Part shown: positions 26,162 to 35,122 of the stretch, one piece after another
How positions within the stretch are numbered: position 1 is the stretch's first letter
Layout: each line of letters begins with the position of its first letter
Notes under the pieces: model-generated
The model's database searches: none
What the model was told of the DNA's origin: nothing
The model's input: the letters and a program-made list of their open reading frames with translations, nothing else
Source: Bradyrhizobium septentrionale
GTDB taxonomy: Bacteria > Pseudomonadota > Alphaproteobacteria > Rhizobiales > Xanthobacteraceae
Reading direction: 5' to 3'
Length of the DNA: 64,000 nt
NCBI RefSeq assembly: GCF_011516645.4
Contig: NZ_CP088285.1
Location: 1,364,001 to 1,428,000, forward strand
Position numbers and translations under genes: made by a program

Positions 26162-26579
26162 CCCGGTCGTCTGCGGCTGCGGCTAAAACAAATGCGAGAA
26201 AACAAAACACGGCAGGCCCGAGATCAGCATCGCCATCGGCAAGGTCAGGACCGAGGCCATGGACGCGCTCGTCGATCGCCCCCTCACAACCGCGGGTCAT
26301 GAGGACGATGTGGACGTGTGACATTGGGACTACATTTGGATGACGACGATATGACAGTTGTGTGAAGGACCCGCGCCCGGCTCGCGAACCGGCGCCTGGT
26401 GCACCGATAAGATTTACCGTAGTGGTGCAATCTGTTGCTCGCCGCGCGCTCAACCCGGCTGCCTTGTCCGATTGCGACGCGCTCATTTCGCCGCTCGGTC
26501 CCGAGCCGTCGATCACGCCGAAGCCGGCGACCTCCGCCTTCCCGTTGCAGGCTGTCGTTTGTGAGTACGAGTGCGTGTG
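26162..26579. other. Gap of about 420 bases with no supported gene
   Basis: Several frames are open on both strands, but each has atypical, Arg- or Ala-heavy composition. A minus-strand frame through 26516 encodes a short hydrophobic patch (VFCFLAFVLAAA) that could be a decayed membrane gene. I see no terminator, repeat arm or start signal worth naming. Confidence 0.4.
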
Positions 26580-27014
26580 CTAATGCTGGGCTGCCGTGGT
26601 CGCCGGCTGGTAGAGTTCTTCGGCATATTTGTGCGCCAGCCAGGACGTGATCACGCCGGGGATGAAGCCGACCAGCCCGTAGAGGATGAACTGCACCGCA
26701 CCGCTCTCGGAGCCGTGCGAGGCGTACATCAGCGCCGCGCCGACGAATGCCACCGCGCCTACGATCAGCATCCGCACCGTTGGCGCGATCCGCCTGACAT
26801 GCATCAGGATGTCGTCGATCGCCCCGAACATCAGCGACGGCACGATGCCGAACAGATAATTGTACTGCAGCGACTTCACGAACACGGCGAGCAGCTTCGC
26901 CACCTCGCCGCCATTGGTCTCGGTCCAGTAGCCGGACTGATAGGTGGTCATGAGCAGCAGCAGGAAGCCGCCGATGAACGGCCCGATGGCTGCGAAGATC
27001 AGATAGCGTTTCAT
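26580..27014 (-). CDS. Four-span membrane protein, DUF5413-like
   Basis: The 144-residue protein has hydrophobic segments at about 5-24, 52-68, 83-100 and 108-128, with MKRYLIFAAIGPFIGGFLLL at the N-terminus and FILYGLVGFIPGVITSW near the end. The layout agrees with small rhizobial membrane proteins labelled DUF5413, an assignment from memory. No function is known. It is monocistronic on the minus strand. Confidence 0.7.
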   Translation of the reverse strand: MKRYLIFAAIGPFIGGFLLLLMTTYQSGYWTETNGGEVAKLLAVFVKSLQYNYLFGIVPSLMFGAIDDILMHVRRIAPTVRMLIVGAVAFVGAALMYASHGSESGAVQFILYGLVGFIPGVITSWLAHKYAEELYQPATTAAQH

Positions 27015-27219
27015 GGCGTGCCCTTGCCCGACGTCAGGCGAGTGTAACGTAGTCGCGCGGCGGTGCTAGAGAAAATCGAAAACGCCCGGCAATGTTCCGG
27101 CGCTCTGCACGTCGAATGCGCTGCAACAACAGGCGGCCGCCGCGATGTCGCTGCGGTACGGAATCGCCCGGACGGGGCCAGGCGATGACATCGTGAGTGC
27201 CGAGGTAGCGCTAACGCCG

Positions 27220-28797
27220 CTACTCGCCCCACGCTGCAAACGCGTCGTTGAAGGCCCGCTCGCCGGGGGCGCCCTTTTCGATCGCGATGATGGCGCGGCG
27301 CTGGTTGGTGTAGACCAGCGGCACGTCGAACCACGAGCGCTCCTTGAGCAGCTGCAGATTGCGCGAGCGGTCGGCGTCGACGTTGGAGAGGCCGACCAGG
27401 AAGAAGCCGTCGGTGACCTTGACCGCGAGCCCGGCCAACGGCGTGCCGCGGGCCTGCTCGTTGGACTTCATCAGGATGCCCGGCACGTTGCCGACCCCGC
27501 CATTGGCGAAGTCCTGCGGCAGGATGAAGGTCAATTCCGCGGTATGGCTCGCCGGCAGCGATGAATCGGTGTTGCGGCGGAACGACATCGTCATCTTGAA
27601 CTTGCGGTCGGGGATGTCGATGTCGGCGCGCACGGCGATGTCGGGCTTCTGGTTGCCGGAGCCCTTGACCTGCTCGGTGCGCCAGACCACCGAGCCGACA
27701 TATTGCTTGCCCTTCGGATCCGACGGGTCCTCGTCATAGAGCACCACGCGCTGCGCCACCGGAGCGACCGGCTCGCCCGACGACGAAGGCTGGCCGACGC
27801 GGTCGGTAATCTTCTTGCTCGCAGGCGTCGACGCGGCATCCTTCGGCGCCTCGACCGGTGCGGAGGATTTGAACAAAGTGCTGACATAGGTGAGCGCCGG
27901 CTTGCCCCAGAGGATGCCGGCGCCGACCAGGATCAGCAGAATGCCGATCGCGATCGCGGTCTTGAACGGGAACATCGATCGGACGCGCGGCGGCTTGCTC
28001 GGCTCGCGCTCGCCATTGCCGATGCGCGACCGTTGCGGCGGCGGCCCCTGCGGCGGCTGCGGGGCGTAGCGCTCCGCCTCCTCGACCGACTCCTCATAGG
28101 AATACGGCGCGTCGGGATCGGCGCCGCGGTTCTCCAGGCTCGGCTCGAGCCGGTCGAATTCCGGCGAGGGCGACGGCACGTTGGCGTAGGTCTTGCGCGC
28201 GTTGCGGCTGGCCTGCGCCGCGGCACGACCGAGATCGTCGGCGTCGGCGGTGATGTCGCGGAAGCCGCGCACGCCTGGGGCGGCCGGCGGCACCGGCGGC
28301 TGCGCGCCTTCCGGACCGCGGCGCGGCGGACCCGACCGGGCCTGTGGCGGCTGGGTATCGAGGCCTGGCGGGGTGTTAGGGGGAATCTGCGGGTTCTGCG
28401 GACGCGACGGAACCGGCGGCGCATCGGGGCGCAAATTGCGCGGCGGGCGGGGTTCGGCCGGGGGCCGCGGGCGCGCGGCAGCGTCGGCGGAATTGGGCTC
28501 AGGCGGCCGGGGATTGGCGCGGCGCAGCGCATCGCTGCTGCGGGCGGGGGCGCCGCCACCGGGGCGGGAGGCCTCGCGGGCGCGCTGCGCGGCCTCGGAT
28601 TCGACCTTGCGAACCGCCTCTTCCAGCGACAGCCGTTCGCGGGTGATCTCGGACTCCGAGAGCGGCGGCTGCACGCCACGGAGTTGCTGGATCAACGCCG
28701 TCCGCGCCCGCGCGTACAGCGCGCGGCGGGCTTCGCCGGGAGCGTTGGGGTCCAGTCCGGCGATGGCACGGGCGATCAGCGGGTAGTAGTCAGCCAT
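27220..28797 (-). CDS. Large Pro-rich single-span membrane protein, conserved hypothetical
   Basis: The product is 525 residues, starting at ATG 28797. It has a helical N-terminal region (1-75, YYPLIARAIAGLDPNAPGEA), a long disordered Pro/Arg-rich segment (about 78-275, with RPPEPN and PPRNLRPDAPPVP), one membrane span (about 282-300, AIAIGILLILVGAGILW) and a periplasmic domain (about 325-525) rich in beta strands, containing YVGSVVWRTEQV and FILPQDFANGGVGNVPGILM. It precedes purA's stop-to-start neighbourhood by 35 bases on the same strand, so it may be read after purA. Function unknown. Confidence 0.8.
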   Translation of the reverse strand: MADYYPLIARAIAGLDPNAPGEARRALYARARTALIQQLRGVQPPLSESEITRERLSLEEAVRKVESEAAQRAREASRPGGGAPARSSDALRRANPRPPEPNSADAAARPRPPAEPRPPRNLRPDAPPVPSRPQNPQIPPNTPPGLDTQPPQARSGPPRRGPEGAQPPVPPAAPGVRGFRDITADADDLGRAAAQASRNARKTYANVPSPSPEFDRLEPSLENRGADPDAPYSYEESVEEAERYAPQPPQGPPPQRSRIGNGEREPSKPPRVRSMFPFKTAIAIGILLILVGAGILWGKPALTYVSTLFKSSAPVEAPKDAASTPASKKITDRVGQPSSSGEPVAPVAQRVVLYDEDPSDPKGKQYVGSVVWRTEQVKGSGNQKPDIAVRADIDIPDRKFKMTMSFRRNTDSSLPASHTAELTFILPQDFANGGVGNVPGILMKSNEQARGTPLAGLAVKVTDGFFLVGLSNVDADRSRNLQLLKERSWFDVPLVYTNQRRAIIAIEKGAPGERAFNDAFAAWGE

Positions 28798-28832
28798 TTC
28801 CACACAATTGGTGGGATATAGGTAATATCCCG

Positions 28833-30125
28833 TTAAGCCTCGAACGGATTCTGTACCAGAATAGTATCTTCACGCTCCGGGCTGGTGGACAGCAGGGTGA
28901 CCGGGCACCCCACCAGTTCCTCGACCCGGCGAACGTATTTGATGGCCTGGGCCGGCAGGTCCGCCCAGGACCGCGCATTGGCGGTCGGCTGCTTCCAGCC
29001 CTCGATGATCTCGTAGATCGGCTCGACCCGGGCCTGCGCACCCTCGCCCGCCGGCAGATGGTCGATCTCCCTGCCATCGAGCTTGTAGCCGATGCAGACC
29101 TTGATGCTATCGAACCCGTCGAGAATATCGAGTTTGGTCAGCGCCAGCCCGGCAATTCCGCAGGTACGGACAGTCTGTCGCACCAGCATGGCGTCGAACC
29201 AGCCGACCCGGCGCTTTCGCCCGGTGTTGACGCCGAATTCCTTGCCGCGGCGGCCGATTTCCTCACCGATCTCGTCGTTCAGCTCGGTCGGGAACGGACC
29301 CTGGCCGACGCGGGTGGTGTAGGCCTTGCAGATGCCCAAGACATAGCCGACCGCGCCCGGGCCCATTCCGGTGCCGGTCGCGGCCTGCGCCGCCACCGTG
29401 TTGGACGACGTCACATAGGGATAGGTGCCGTGGTCGACGTCGAGCAGCGCGCCCTGCGCGCCCTCGAACAGGATGCGCTTGCCCTCGCGGCGCTTGAGGT
29501 CGAGCAGCCGCCACACCGTCTCGGCATAGGGCAAAAGCTTCGGCGCCAACGCCGTCAGCTCGGCCAGGATGCCCTTGCCGTCGATCTCCTCCAGATTGTG
29601 GCCGCGGCGCAGCGCATTGTGATGCGCCAGCAGCCGTTCGATCTTGTGCGGCAGGGTGTCGAGGTCGGCGAGGTCCATCAGGCGGATGGCGCGGCGGCCG
29701 ACCTTGTCCTCATAGGCCGGGCCGATGCCGCGGCGGGTGGTGCCGATCGAGGTGATGGCGTTGCCGGATTCGCGCAGGGAGTCGAGTTCGCGATGCAGCG
29801 GCAGGATCAGCGTGACGTTCTCGGCGATGCGCAGATTGTCCGGCCCGACCGCAACGCCCTGCCCCTTCAGCTTGGCGACCTCGTCGAGGAAGGCCTGCGG
29901 GTCGAACACCACGCCATTGCCGATCACCGCCAGCTTGTTCGGCCGCAGGACGCCGGACGGCAGCAGCGCCAGCTTGTAGGTCTCACCATTGATCACGAGC
30001 GTATGGCCGGCATTGTGGCCGCCCTGGAAGCGCACGACGATGTCGGCCTGTTCCGACAGCCAGTCGACGATCTTGCCCTTCCCTTCGTCACCCCATTGGG
30101 CGCCGACGACGACAACATTGGCCAT
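28833..30125 (-). CDS. purA: Adenylosuccinate synthetase
   Basis: The 430-residue cytoplasmic enzyme makes adenylosuccinate from IMP, aspartate and GTP in AMP synthesis. It contains [19 protein letters not shown] (GTP/IMP loop with catalytic Asp), [10 protein letters not shown] (catalytic His), [34 protein letters not shown] and the C-terminal [10 protein letters not shown] loop. The length is standard. ATG 30125 begins [12 protein letters not shown]; longer in-frame extensions are not conserved. Confidence 0.98.
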   Translation of the reverse strand: MANVVVVGAQWGDEGKGKIVDWLSEQADIVVRFQGGHNAGHTLVINGETYKLALLPSGVLRPNKLAVIGNGVVFDPQAFLDEVAKLKGQGVAVGPDNLRIAENVTLILPLHRELDSLRESGNAITSIGTTRRGIGPAYEDKVGRRAIRLMDLADLDTLPHKIERLLAHHNALRRGHNLEEIDGKGILAELTALAPKLLPYAETVWRLLDLKRREGKRILFEGAQGALLDVDHGTYPYVTSSNTVAAQAATGTGMGPGAVGYVLGICKAYTTRVGQGPFPTELNDEIGEEIGRRGKEFGVNTGRKRRVGWFDAMLVRQTVRTCGIAGLALTKLDILDGFDSIKVCIGYKLDGREIDHLPAGEGAQARVEPIYEIIEGWKQPTANARSWADLPAQAIKYVRRVEELVGCPVTLLSTSPEREDTILVQNPFEA

Positions 30126-30472
30126 TTCGAAGATGTTCCCTTCAGGTGTTTCAAACCATGATCGCGGCGAAAACGCGTCCGCCCACAGCGATCCTGCATG
30201 ATATGCCCAGCCCAAATCACGGCGCCCGGCCGCGCGCACGCAAGGCGCCTACCGGATAAAGGAAGCGGCCCGGCTTCGCAAGCAAGAAGGGGGTCGTTCA
30301 TGCCTTTTAGACGAGCGACAACCCTTTGATATCCCCTAAAAATTCCACCCTGTGCGCGGCGGCGCCGCCCTGGCCGGAATTTAATGTTGGCGCGGCCCGG
30401 TGCGACACGATCGGCCGATTGATCGCAGCCGCCATTGCGGCGATCATTCAGCCGGATTAACCGGCAGGGTCC
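30126..30472. other. Divergent promoter region between purA and ybaK
   Basis: This 347-base stretch separates two divergent genes and contains no supported gene. It includes a small AT-rich patch near 30319-30342 (TTTGATATCCCCTAAAAATT) and GC-rich pieces such as GCGCGGCGGCGCCGC near 30354-30368, which could form a hairpin. No defined operator is recognised. Confidence 0.4.
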
Positions 30473-30955
30473 ATGCCCAATTCGACACCAGCAACCATGG
30501 CGCTGCGGAAGCTAGGCCTTGCCTTCAAGCTCCACACCTACGTCTACGATTCCAGTGCCGAGAGCATCGGGCTGCAGGCGGCGGAGGCGCTCGGCGTCGA
30601 GCCGAACCGGATGCTGAAGACGCTGATGGCCGAGGTCGACGGCAAGCCGGTGTGCGCCGTGGTGCCGTCCGACTGCGAGGTCAGCATGAAGAAGCTCGCC
30701 GCAGCCCTCGGCGGCAAGTCGGCCAAAATGATGCGCCCGGCCGATGCCGAGCGGCTGACCGGCTACCATGTCGGCGGCATCAGCCCGTTCGGCCAGAAGA
30801 AGCGGGTGCCGACCGCGATCGACGAGAGCGCCCTCACCCACATCACCGTGTTCGTCAATGGCGGCCAGCGCGGCCTGCAGATCGAGATCGATCCGAACGA
30901 CGCCGCGCTCGCCGCCGGCGCCATGATGAAGGCGCTGGTGGCGACGCAAGACTAG
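30473..30955 (+). CDS. ybaK: YbaK-type aminoacyl-tRNA deacylase
   Basis: The 160-residue protein is of the YbaK/ProX editing family, which hydrolyses mischarged Cys-tRNA(Pro) and similar species to keep translation accurate. Diagnostic motifs are LGLAFKLHTYVYD, the candidate catalytic Lys in NRMLKTLMAEVDGK, VPSDCEVSMKKLAAALG and GYHVGGISPFGQKKRVPT. It is full length, monocistronic and divergent from purA. Confidence 0.93.
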   Translation: MPNSTPATMALRKLGLAFKLHTYVYDSSAESIGLQAAEALGVEPNRMLKTLMAEVDGKPVCAVVPSDCEVSMKKLAAALGGKSAKMMRPADAERLTGYHVGGISPFGQKKRVPTAIDESALTHITVFVNGGQRGLQIEIDPNDAALAAGAMMKALVATQD

Positions 30956-31043
30956 CGCGGGATGACTTTTCTTCGAAACGTCGTCCCGCTCTATCTCTTT
31001 GTCTTGAGCATGATCTTTTTCGCTTGATAACGCTCTGATGCGA

Positions 31044-31304
31044 TCAATGCGGGGATTTGTCCCTGCCGAACTCGGCGCCAACGAGGTCGGACAGGCCGGA
31101 CAATTCCTCTGCCGAAATATCGTTGACGTTGAGCCGGAGCTGCATGATCGCGAGGTCGAGCAAATGTGCCGCAAAGGTTGCGCCGGCCGCCCTCACGATG
31201 CTGCGCTGCTCGATCAACACCGTGATGACGTCGCGCAAACTGCGCACTTGCACTTGATCCATCGCCCTCTGCCCGATGCTGGCCGTTGTGATGTGTGTTG
31301 TCAT
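31044..31304 (-). CDS. 86-residue protein coupled to the P450 gene, function unknown
   Basis: ATG 31304 overlaps the P450 stop in ATGA, so translation is probably coupled. The product begins MTTHITTASIGQRAMDQVQV and is mostly predicted helix (RSLRDVITVLIEQRSIVRAA, then LLDLAIMQLRLNVNDISAEE), with no Cys, membrane span or known motif. Being the third gene after luxI and the P450, it is likely part of the same signalling unit, as an accessory or carrier subunit. This is inference. Confidence 0.65.
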   Translation of the reverse strand: MTTHITTASIGQRAMDQVQVRSLRDVITVLIEQRSIVRAAGATFAAHLLDLAIMQLRLNVNDISAEELSGLSDLVGAEFGRDKSPH

Positions 31305-32665
31305 TGGGATACCGATTGTAATGTGCTGATGGACGCCGTGGCGGCGGACGGAATGTAGGGCAGGTGCTGCGCTTCCTCGCCCAGGCGCAGGATGCGCGAG
31401 GGCATTTCGCGGACTTCGATGTCGATCGTCATGGGCGGCGGAATCAGCGTCACCGACGCTTTCGGCCACGGCGCCGGATTTGGCGTGACGGCGGTGAAGC
31501 GATAGGCGGCGGCGATCTCGAGCGCGAGCAATTGCAGCTCCAGCATCGCAACCCCCATCCCGGCGCAGGCGCGCGGACCGGCACCGAACGGGATGTAGGC
31601 ATCGGTGTTGTAGCGCCGCGTCATCAGGAAGCGGTCGGGATCCTCGAAATGGCGGGGATCACGCTGCAATTGCCAGGGGCAGATCAACAGCGAGGTGCCG
31701 ACCTTGAGGTCGTGCCCGCCGATCGTCACCGGCTGCATCACCTCACGCGAGAACCACCACGCGCTGGGATAGAGCCGGCAGACCTCCTTGACCAGCGTCG
31801 CGCTCAGATTGGCGCGCTTCACCGCGTCTAGTCGCAGCTCGCCGTCGTCGCCCAGGCACTCCGCGGCCTCGTCGGCGATGTCGTCCATCAGCGCGGGATC
31901 GGCGGCCATGTGGTAGAACATCCATGCCGCAGTCGAACCTGTGGTGTGATGGCCGGCCAGCAGCAATGTCAGGATCTCGTCCTCGAGATCGCGATCACTC
32001 AGACCGAGCGCCTCGAGATCGCGCAGCGCGCTGCTCGAGCCCGCCTTGCGGCGCAGCCGCTGCACCACCGTCGACATGGCAAGCTTGGCACAGACCCGGT
32101 TCTTGCGGCGGCGGTACCACGCCACCGGACCGAACGGCAACGCGCGGAACATCTCCTCCGCCAGATCGTCCTCGATTGCGCCGACGGCCTGGACCAGGGC
32201 TTCCTCGTCGCCAGACGACATCACCTGGGAGCCGAAGATCGCGACGCAGATCGTCCGCAGCGCCAGCATCGCGGTGACGTGGTGCGGATCGAACGATCCG
32301 AGCCGCGCCAGGCTGGCGCCGACCGCGCGGATCTCGGCACACATATGCGGCAGGAATTTCTCGACGCTGCCTTTGGCCATGTGCTTCTGCAGCACCGCCC
32401 GCCGCCGCTTGTGCTCCTCGCCGCTCAGCATCAGCGAGCTGCGGCCGAGCACCGGCGTCAGCTTCTTGATCAGCTTGCCCTTTCCGATGTCGGTCTCCGG
32501 CGCCTTGAGGATCGGGCGCAGCAGATCGGGATCGTTCACCAGGAAGACCGGCGCAGGACCGAGCCGCAACGGCACCAGCCCCCGCTCCGCTTCGTTGCCG
32601 CGCGTCAGCAACAGACGCAGCGGATCATGCTGGAATGCTCGAACGTCCGAGAACATGTGAAGCAT
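31301..32665 (-). CDS. Cytochrome P450 in the quorum-sensing locus
   Basis: The soluble P450 has 454 residues with all hallmarks: I-helix oxygen-activation motif LLLAGHHTTGSTAAW, the ExxR pair in KEVCRLYP, a PERF-like segment EDPDRFLMTRR, and the haem Cys ligand in FGAGPRACAGMGVAMLE. ATG 32665 has GGAG eight bases upstream and lies inside the luxI gene (41-base overlap), so both are read from one transcript. Such enzymes hydroxylate or oxidise small hydrophobic molecules and need separate redox partners, none of which is encoded here. The location suggests action on the AHL signal, its acyl precursor, or a quorum-controlled metabolite; this is inference. Confidence 0.92.
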   Translation of the reverse strand: MLHMFSDVRAFQHDPLRLLLTRGNEAERGLVPLRLGPAPVFLVNDPDLLRPILKAPETDIGKGKLIKKLTPVLGRSSLMLSGEEHKRRRAVLQKHMAKGSVEKFLPHMCAEIRAVGASLARLGSFDPHHVTAMLALRTICVAIFGSQVMSSGDEEALVQAVGAIEDDLAEEMFRALPFGPVAWYRRRKNRVCAKLAMSTVVQRLRRKAGSSSALRDLEALGLSDRDLEDEILTLLLAGHHTTGSTAAWMFYHMAADPALMDDIADEAAECLGDDGELRLDAVKRANLSATLVKEVCRLYPSAWWFSREVMQPVTIGGHDLKVGTSLLICPWQLQRDPRHFEDPDRFLMTRRYNTDAYIPFGAGPRACAGMGVAMLELQLLALEIAAAYRFTAVTPNPAPWPKASVTLIPPPMTIDIEVREMPSRILRLGEEAQHLPYIPSAATASISTLQSVSQ

Positions 32666-33281
32666 CGTGGATCTCCAATTGCCGTCCAAGGTCGAGGAAT
32701 TTGGTCAGGCCGGGATTGTCGGCGAGACCTAGCGGGATTTCTCCGGCGAGCGCCGTCAGCGGGCGGCCCATGCGATCATTGCCGATCACCTGCGGCGGGC
32801 CGTAGCGCCGGGTGCGGATGTCCATGCGGGTGAGAAAACGCTCATAGGAGAGGTCGGCCAGCGCCACGAGCGCCTTCGCTCCGCGCAGCTCGGCGAAGCG
32901 GAACATCAGCGCGTAGTTCACGCGCGCAGTCTGCGACCTCGCGACACCAGGCAGCACGCCGAAACGGCTGATCTCCCAGGCGTCGCGGCGACTCGGAAAG
33001 CGGCGCACCGCAAGCTGCGGGAACACCGACTTGGTGAGATAGGGATAATCGGTGCGGATCGCCCGGAAGCCGCCGACGAGCTCGACGCCGGAGAACAACA
33101 GGCAGTGCTCGGTATACCAGCAGTCGAACTGATCGCGTTCGACATCCCCGACCGTGGTCAGAAGCCAGCCGCAATGGTCGACGAACAGCCGCTTGCGCAG
33201 CCGCAACATCGCCCCGACATGCGCCGGATCAAGCTCTTCCCTGGTGATGAGTGCATGAAAGCCGTCCAATGAATGCGGCAT
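32625..33281 (-). CDS. LuxI-family acyl-homoserine-lactone synthase
   Basis: The protein is 218 residues, starting at ATG 33281 with GGAGG nine bases upstream. Synthase landmarks are present: RLRKRLFVDHCGWLL (the R...F...W core), ERDQFD (paired acidic residues), ELVGGFRAIRT (Arg), and AWEISRFGVLPG (catalytic Glu with SR). The family joins S-adenosylmethionine to an acyl donor, yielding AHL plus methylthioadenosine. Related Bradyrhizobium and Rhodopseudomonas enzymes make branched or aryl HSLs from CoA donors; the product here cannot be read from sequence. It is followed by, and overlaps, the P450 gene, with a divergent LuxR gene 79 bases away. Confidence 0.92.
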   Translation of the reverse strand: MPHSLDGFHALITREELDPAHVGAMLRLRKRLFVDHCGWLLTTVGDVERDQFDCWYTEHCLLFSGVELVGGFRAIRTDYPYLTKSVFPQLAVRRFPSRRDAWEISRFGVLPGVARSQTARVNYALMFRFAELRGAKALVALADLSYERFLTRMDIRTRRYGPPQVIGNDRMGRPLTALAGEIPLGLADNPGLTKFLDLGRQLEIHDASHVLGRSSIPA

Positions 33282-33333
33282 TATCCTTTCCTCCAAATGC
33301 GGAACATCTGGAACAAAAGGGGCCAACTGTGGT

Positions 33334-33352
33334 ACCCCCGGAAACCGGGGGT
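33334..33352. promoter_or_regulatory. 19-bp palindrome between luxI and luxR, candidate lux box or leader hairpin
   Basis: ACCCCCGGAAACCGGGGGT is an 8+3+8 perfect inverted repeat with the ACC...GGT ends seen in lux boxes. It lies 8 bases before the luxR ATG and 53 bases before luxI. Its right arm is also the most likely ribosome-binding sequence for luxR, so binding or folding could block receptor translation. Classical boxes are 18-20 bp with AT-containing arms, so identification is tentative. Confidence 0.45.
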
Positions 33353-33360
33353 TTTAGTCA

Positions 33361-34134
33361 ATGGGCCTGGTAGACGCGATTTCGACCATCGAGGCGTCAG
33401 ATACCATCGACGAGCTCAGCTCGTCATTGCATCGCATTGTCCAGAACTACGGCTTCTCGGGCTTCGCCTTTGTCGATGCCGGCCGGCCCGACCTTGATCT
33501 GCCCTACCATATCGGCACATTTCCCGACGCCTGGAAGCGAGCGTATGTGCAGAACGAGTTCGTGCATGCCGATCCGGCGCTGGCGCGCTCGCGACGCACC
33601 AACACGCCATTCAGCTGGAGCAGCCTGAAGCTGCCGGAGCGAAGCGGACACAAGCGGGCGCCCGAGGTCAAAACGATGGATGCCGCCCGGGAGTTCGGAT
33701 TCAAGGACGGCTTCGTCGTGCCGTTCCACTATCGCGACCGGCTCGGCGCCGTGCATTCGAGCTCGACGGTGTTTTTCTGGCAAGACCAGCCGCGCGATTT
33801 CGACAAGCTGTTCGTCTGCCATCGGCATGAACTGCATCTGTTGATGATCTACTGGGTGCAGCGGGCGATGGACATCGTCAACCGCGACCAGCGCAACGCG
33901 CCGACCATCCTGCGGCCCGCCGACGCCGCCGAGACGATCAAGCTCACCGCCCGCGAAAAGGAAGTGATGGCCTGGGCGGCGCGCGGCAAGACCGTGGTCG
34001 ACACCGCGCAGATCCTCGGCATCTCGCCGGAGACGGTGGAAGGCTTCATCAAGCAGGCGCTGCGCAAGCTCGAGGCGTCCAACAAGACGCACGGGGTGGC
34101 GAAGAGCATTGCGCTCGGGATCATCGACCTGTGA
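33361..34134 (+). CDS. LuxR-family autoinducer-binding transcriptional regulator
   Basis: The 257-residue receptor has an N-terminal ligand domain (about 5-165) that keeps all six classical positions: W and Y in DAWKRAYVQN, D-P in HADPALARS, W in PFSWSS, and G in FKDGFVVPF. The C-terminal GerE-type helix-turn-helix (about 195-255) includes LTAREKEVMAWAARGKT and ISPETVEGFIKQALRKL. It should sense the AHL made by the adjacent synthase and act on DNA as a dimer. It is transcribed divergently from luxI-P450. Confidence 0.93.
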   Translation: MGLVDAISTIEASDTIDELSSSLHRIVQNYGFSGFAFVDAGRPDLDLPYHIGTFPDAWKRAYVQNEFVHADPALARSRRTNTPFSWSSLKLPERSGHKRAPEVKTMDAAREFGFKDGFVVPFHYRDRLGAVHSSSTVFFWQDQPRDFDKLFVCHRHELHLLMIYWVQRAMDIVNRDQRNAPTILRPADAAETIKLTAREKEVMAWAARGKTVVDTAQILGISPETVEGFIKQALRKLEASNKTHGVAKSIALGIIDL

Positions 34135-34532
34135 GCGGCGCCGCGCGGCCATCGCAGCGTGCTCAGGGCTGCTGCCGCGCCCACCGCATCGCCCCGCGAA
34201 CAGCAAACGCGGCAATATGTGGCAAGGTCACATATCCGGGTTGGGTTCGCCATACGCGTCGCCCCCTGATTGCATTCGCGGACGGTCTTGATAGAAAAGC
34301 GAAGGCCGGATGACGCGGATGCGAGCATCTCAGGCCACGAGGTGCGCGGGCCGCGCGATTGGGCGGCTGAAGTCCAGGTACGGATCGTCCTGCGCGTCGC
34401 CCGGTTCGGTGGGACCATTTGTCCATCCGAATGATCCGCCGAAGTCCCATTGCGGCGCGCTGGTCATTTGCCGGCAGCCTTCGTCGACGAATTGCTGTCC
34501 ACAGTTATTGCCGGAGATGATCTGAACGCACC
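34135..34532. other. Gap of about 400 bases, no well-supported gene
   Basis: A minus-strand frame (34330-34542, 70 residues, MCSWCVQIISGNNCGQQFVD then SAPQWDFGGSFGWTNG) has protein-like composition with four Cys but no ribosome-binding site, and it overlaps the start of the next gene. I do not call it. CATATGTG/CACATATCC-like pieces near 34217-34240 could be a promoter. Otherwise nothing is recognised. Confidence 0.35.
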
Positions 34533-34922
34533 ATGAGCACATCGCAGGACGACCAGATCGACCAACTGGTGCAGGCGCGCTGGCGCGAGATCGGGCTGTC
34601 GCAGGCTGATCTCGCCGAGATCCTGTGCGCGGGCGCCTCGCTGCAAAAGAACGGCGTGAGCGGCACGGTGAAAATCGATACCGGCCGTCTGGCGAGCGTC
34701 GCCGAGATGCTCGGAATCGCCGCCGACATCCTCAATCGGCGGAGCGCAACCACCGCGCCGGCACAAGGCGGCGGCCACACCGCGGAATCGCTGCAGTCGC
34801 TGCTCGAACTGCGCATGCTGCGGGTGTTCCGCGAGGTGCAGGATCCCGACACCAAGCGGATCCTGATCGAGCTCGCCGAGCAGATCGTCAAGCGCCAGAC
34901 GACGCCGCCGGAGCGCGGTTAG
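34533..34922 (+). CDS. Small XRE-like helix-turn-helix regulator
   Basis: The 129-residue protein has an N-terminal helix-turn-helix of the Cro/C1 type (residues 8-66: ARWREIGLSQADLAEILCAG and TGRLASVAEMLGIAADIL). An insertion SLQKNGVSGTVKID lies in the turn region, which is unusual. A C-terminal helix (about 85-122, SLLELRMLRVFREVQDPDTK) probably mediates dimerisation. It is downstream of luxR on the same strand but about 400 bases away. Targets are unknown. Confidence 0.75.
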   Translation: MSTSQDDQIDQLVQARWREIGLSQADLAEILCAGASLQKNGVSGTVKIDTGRLASVAEMLGIAADILNRRSATTAPAQGGGHTAESLQSLLELRMLRVFREVQDPDTKRILIELAEQIVKRQTTPPERG

Positions 34923-35122
34923 AGGCTTGCGGCGGCCAGCGGAGCGGCGTGGCGAAACCGCCATCGTCCGCCGCGAAAGGGGCCTTCGCGCATGGTCGCG
35001 ATGCGTCCATCCCCATTGATGGATCGGCGGAATCCGTGTCTGTGACAGGGGCCGGGGAGATCCATACCGGCCCGGCGATGCCAGCCGGGCAGGCCGCGGC
35101 GTCGTGAACCCGGGCCTGTCGC

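Noticed and set aside
26100..26516. 138-codon minus-strand frame beside the cNMP-binding protein gene
   Set aside because: It overlaps the real gene in another frame and has no recognisable domain; only a short hydrophobic patch.
34330..34542. 70-residue Cys-containing minus-strand frame
   Set aside because: Protein-like composition, but no ribosome-binding site, and it overlaps the start of the XRE-like gene; left uncalled.
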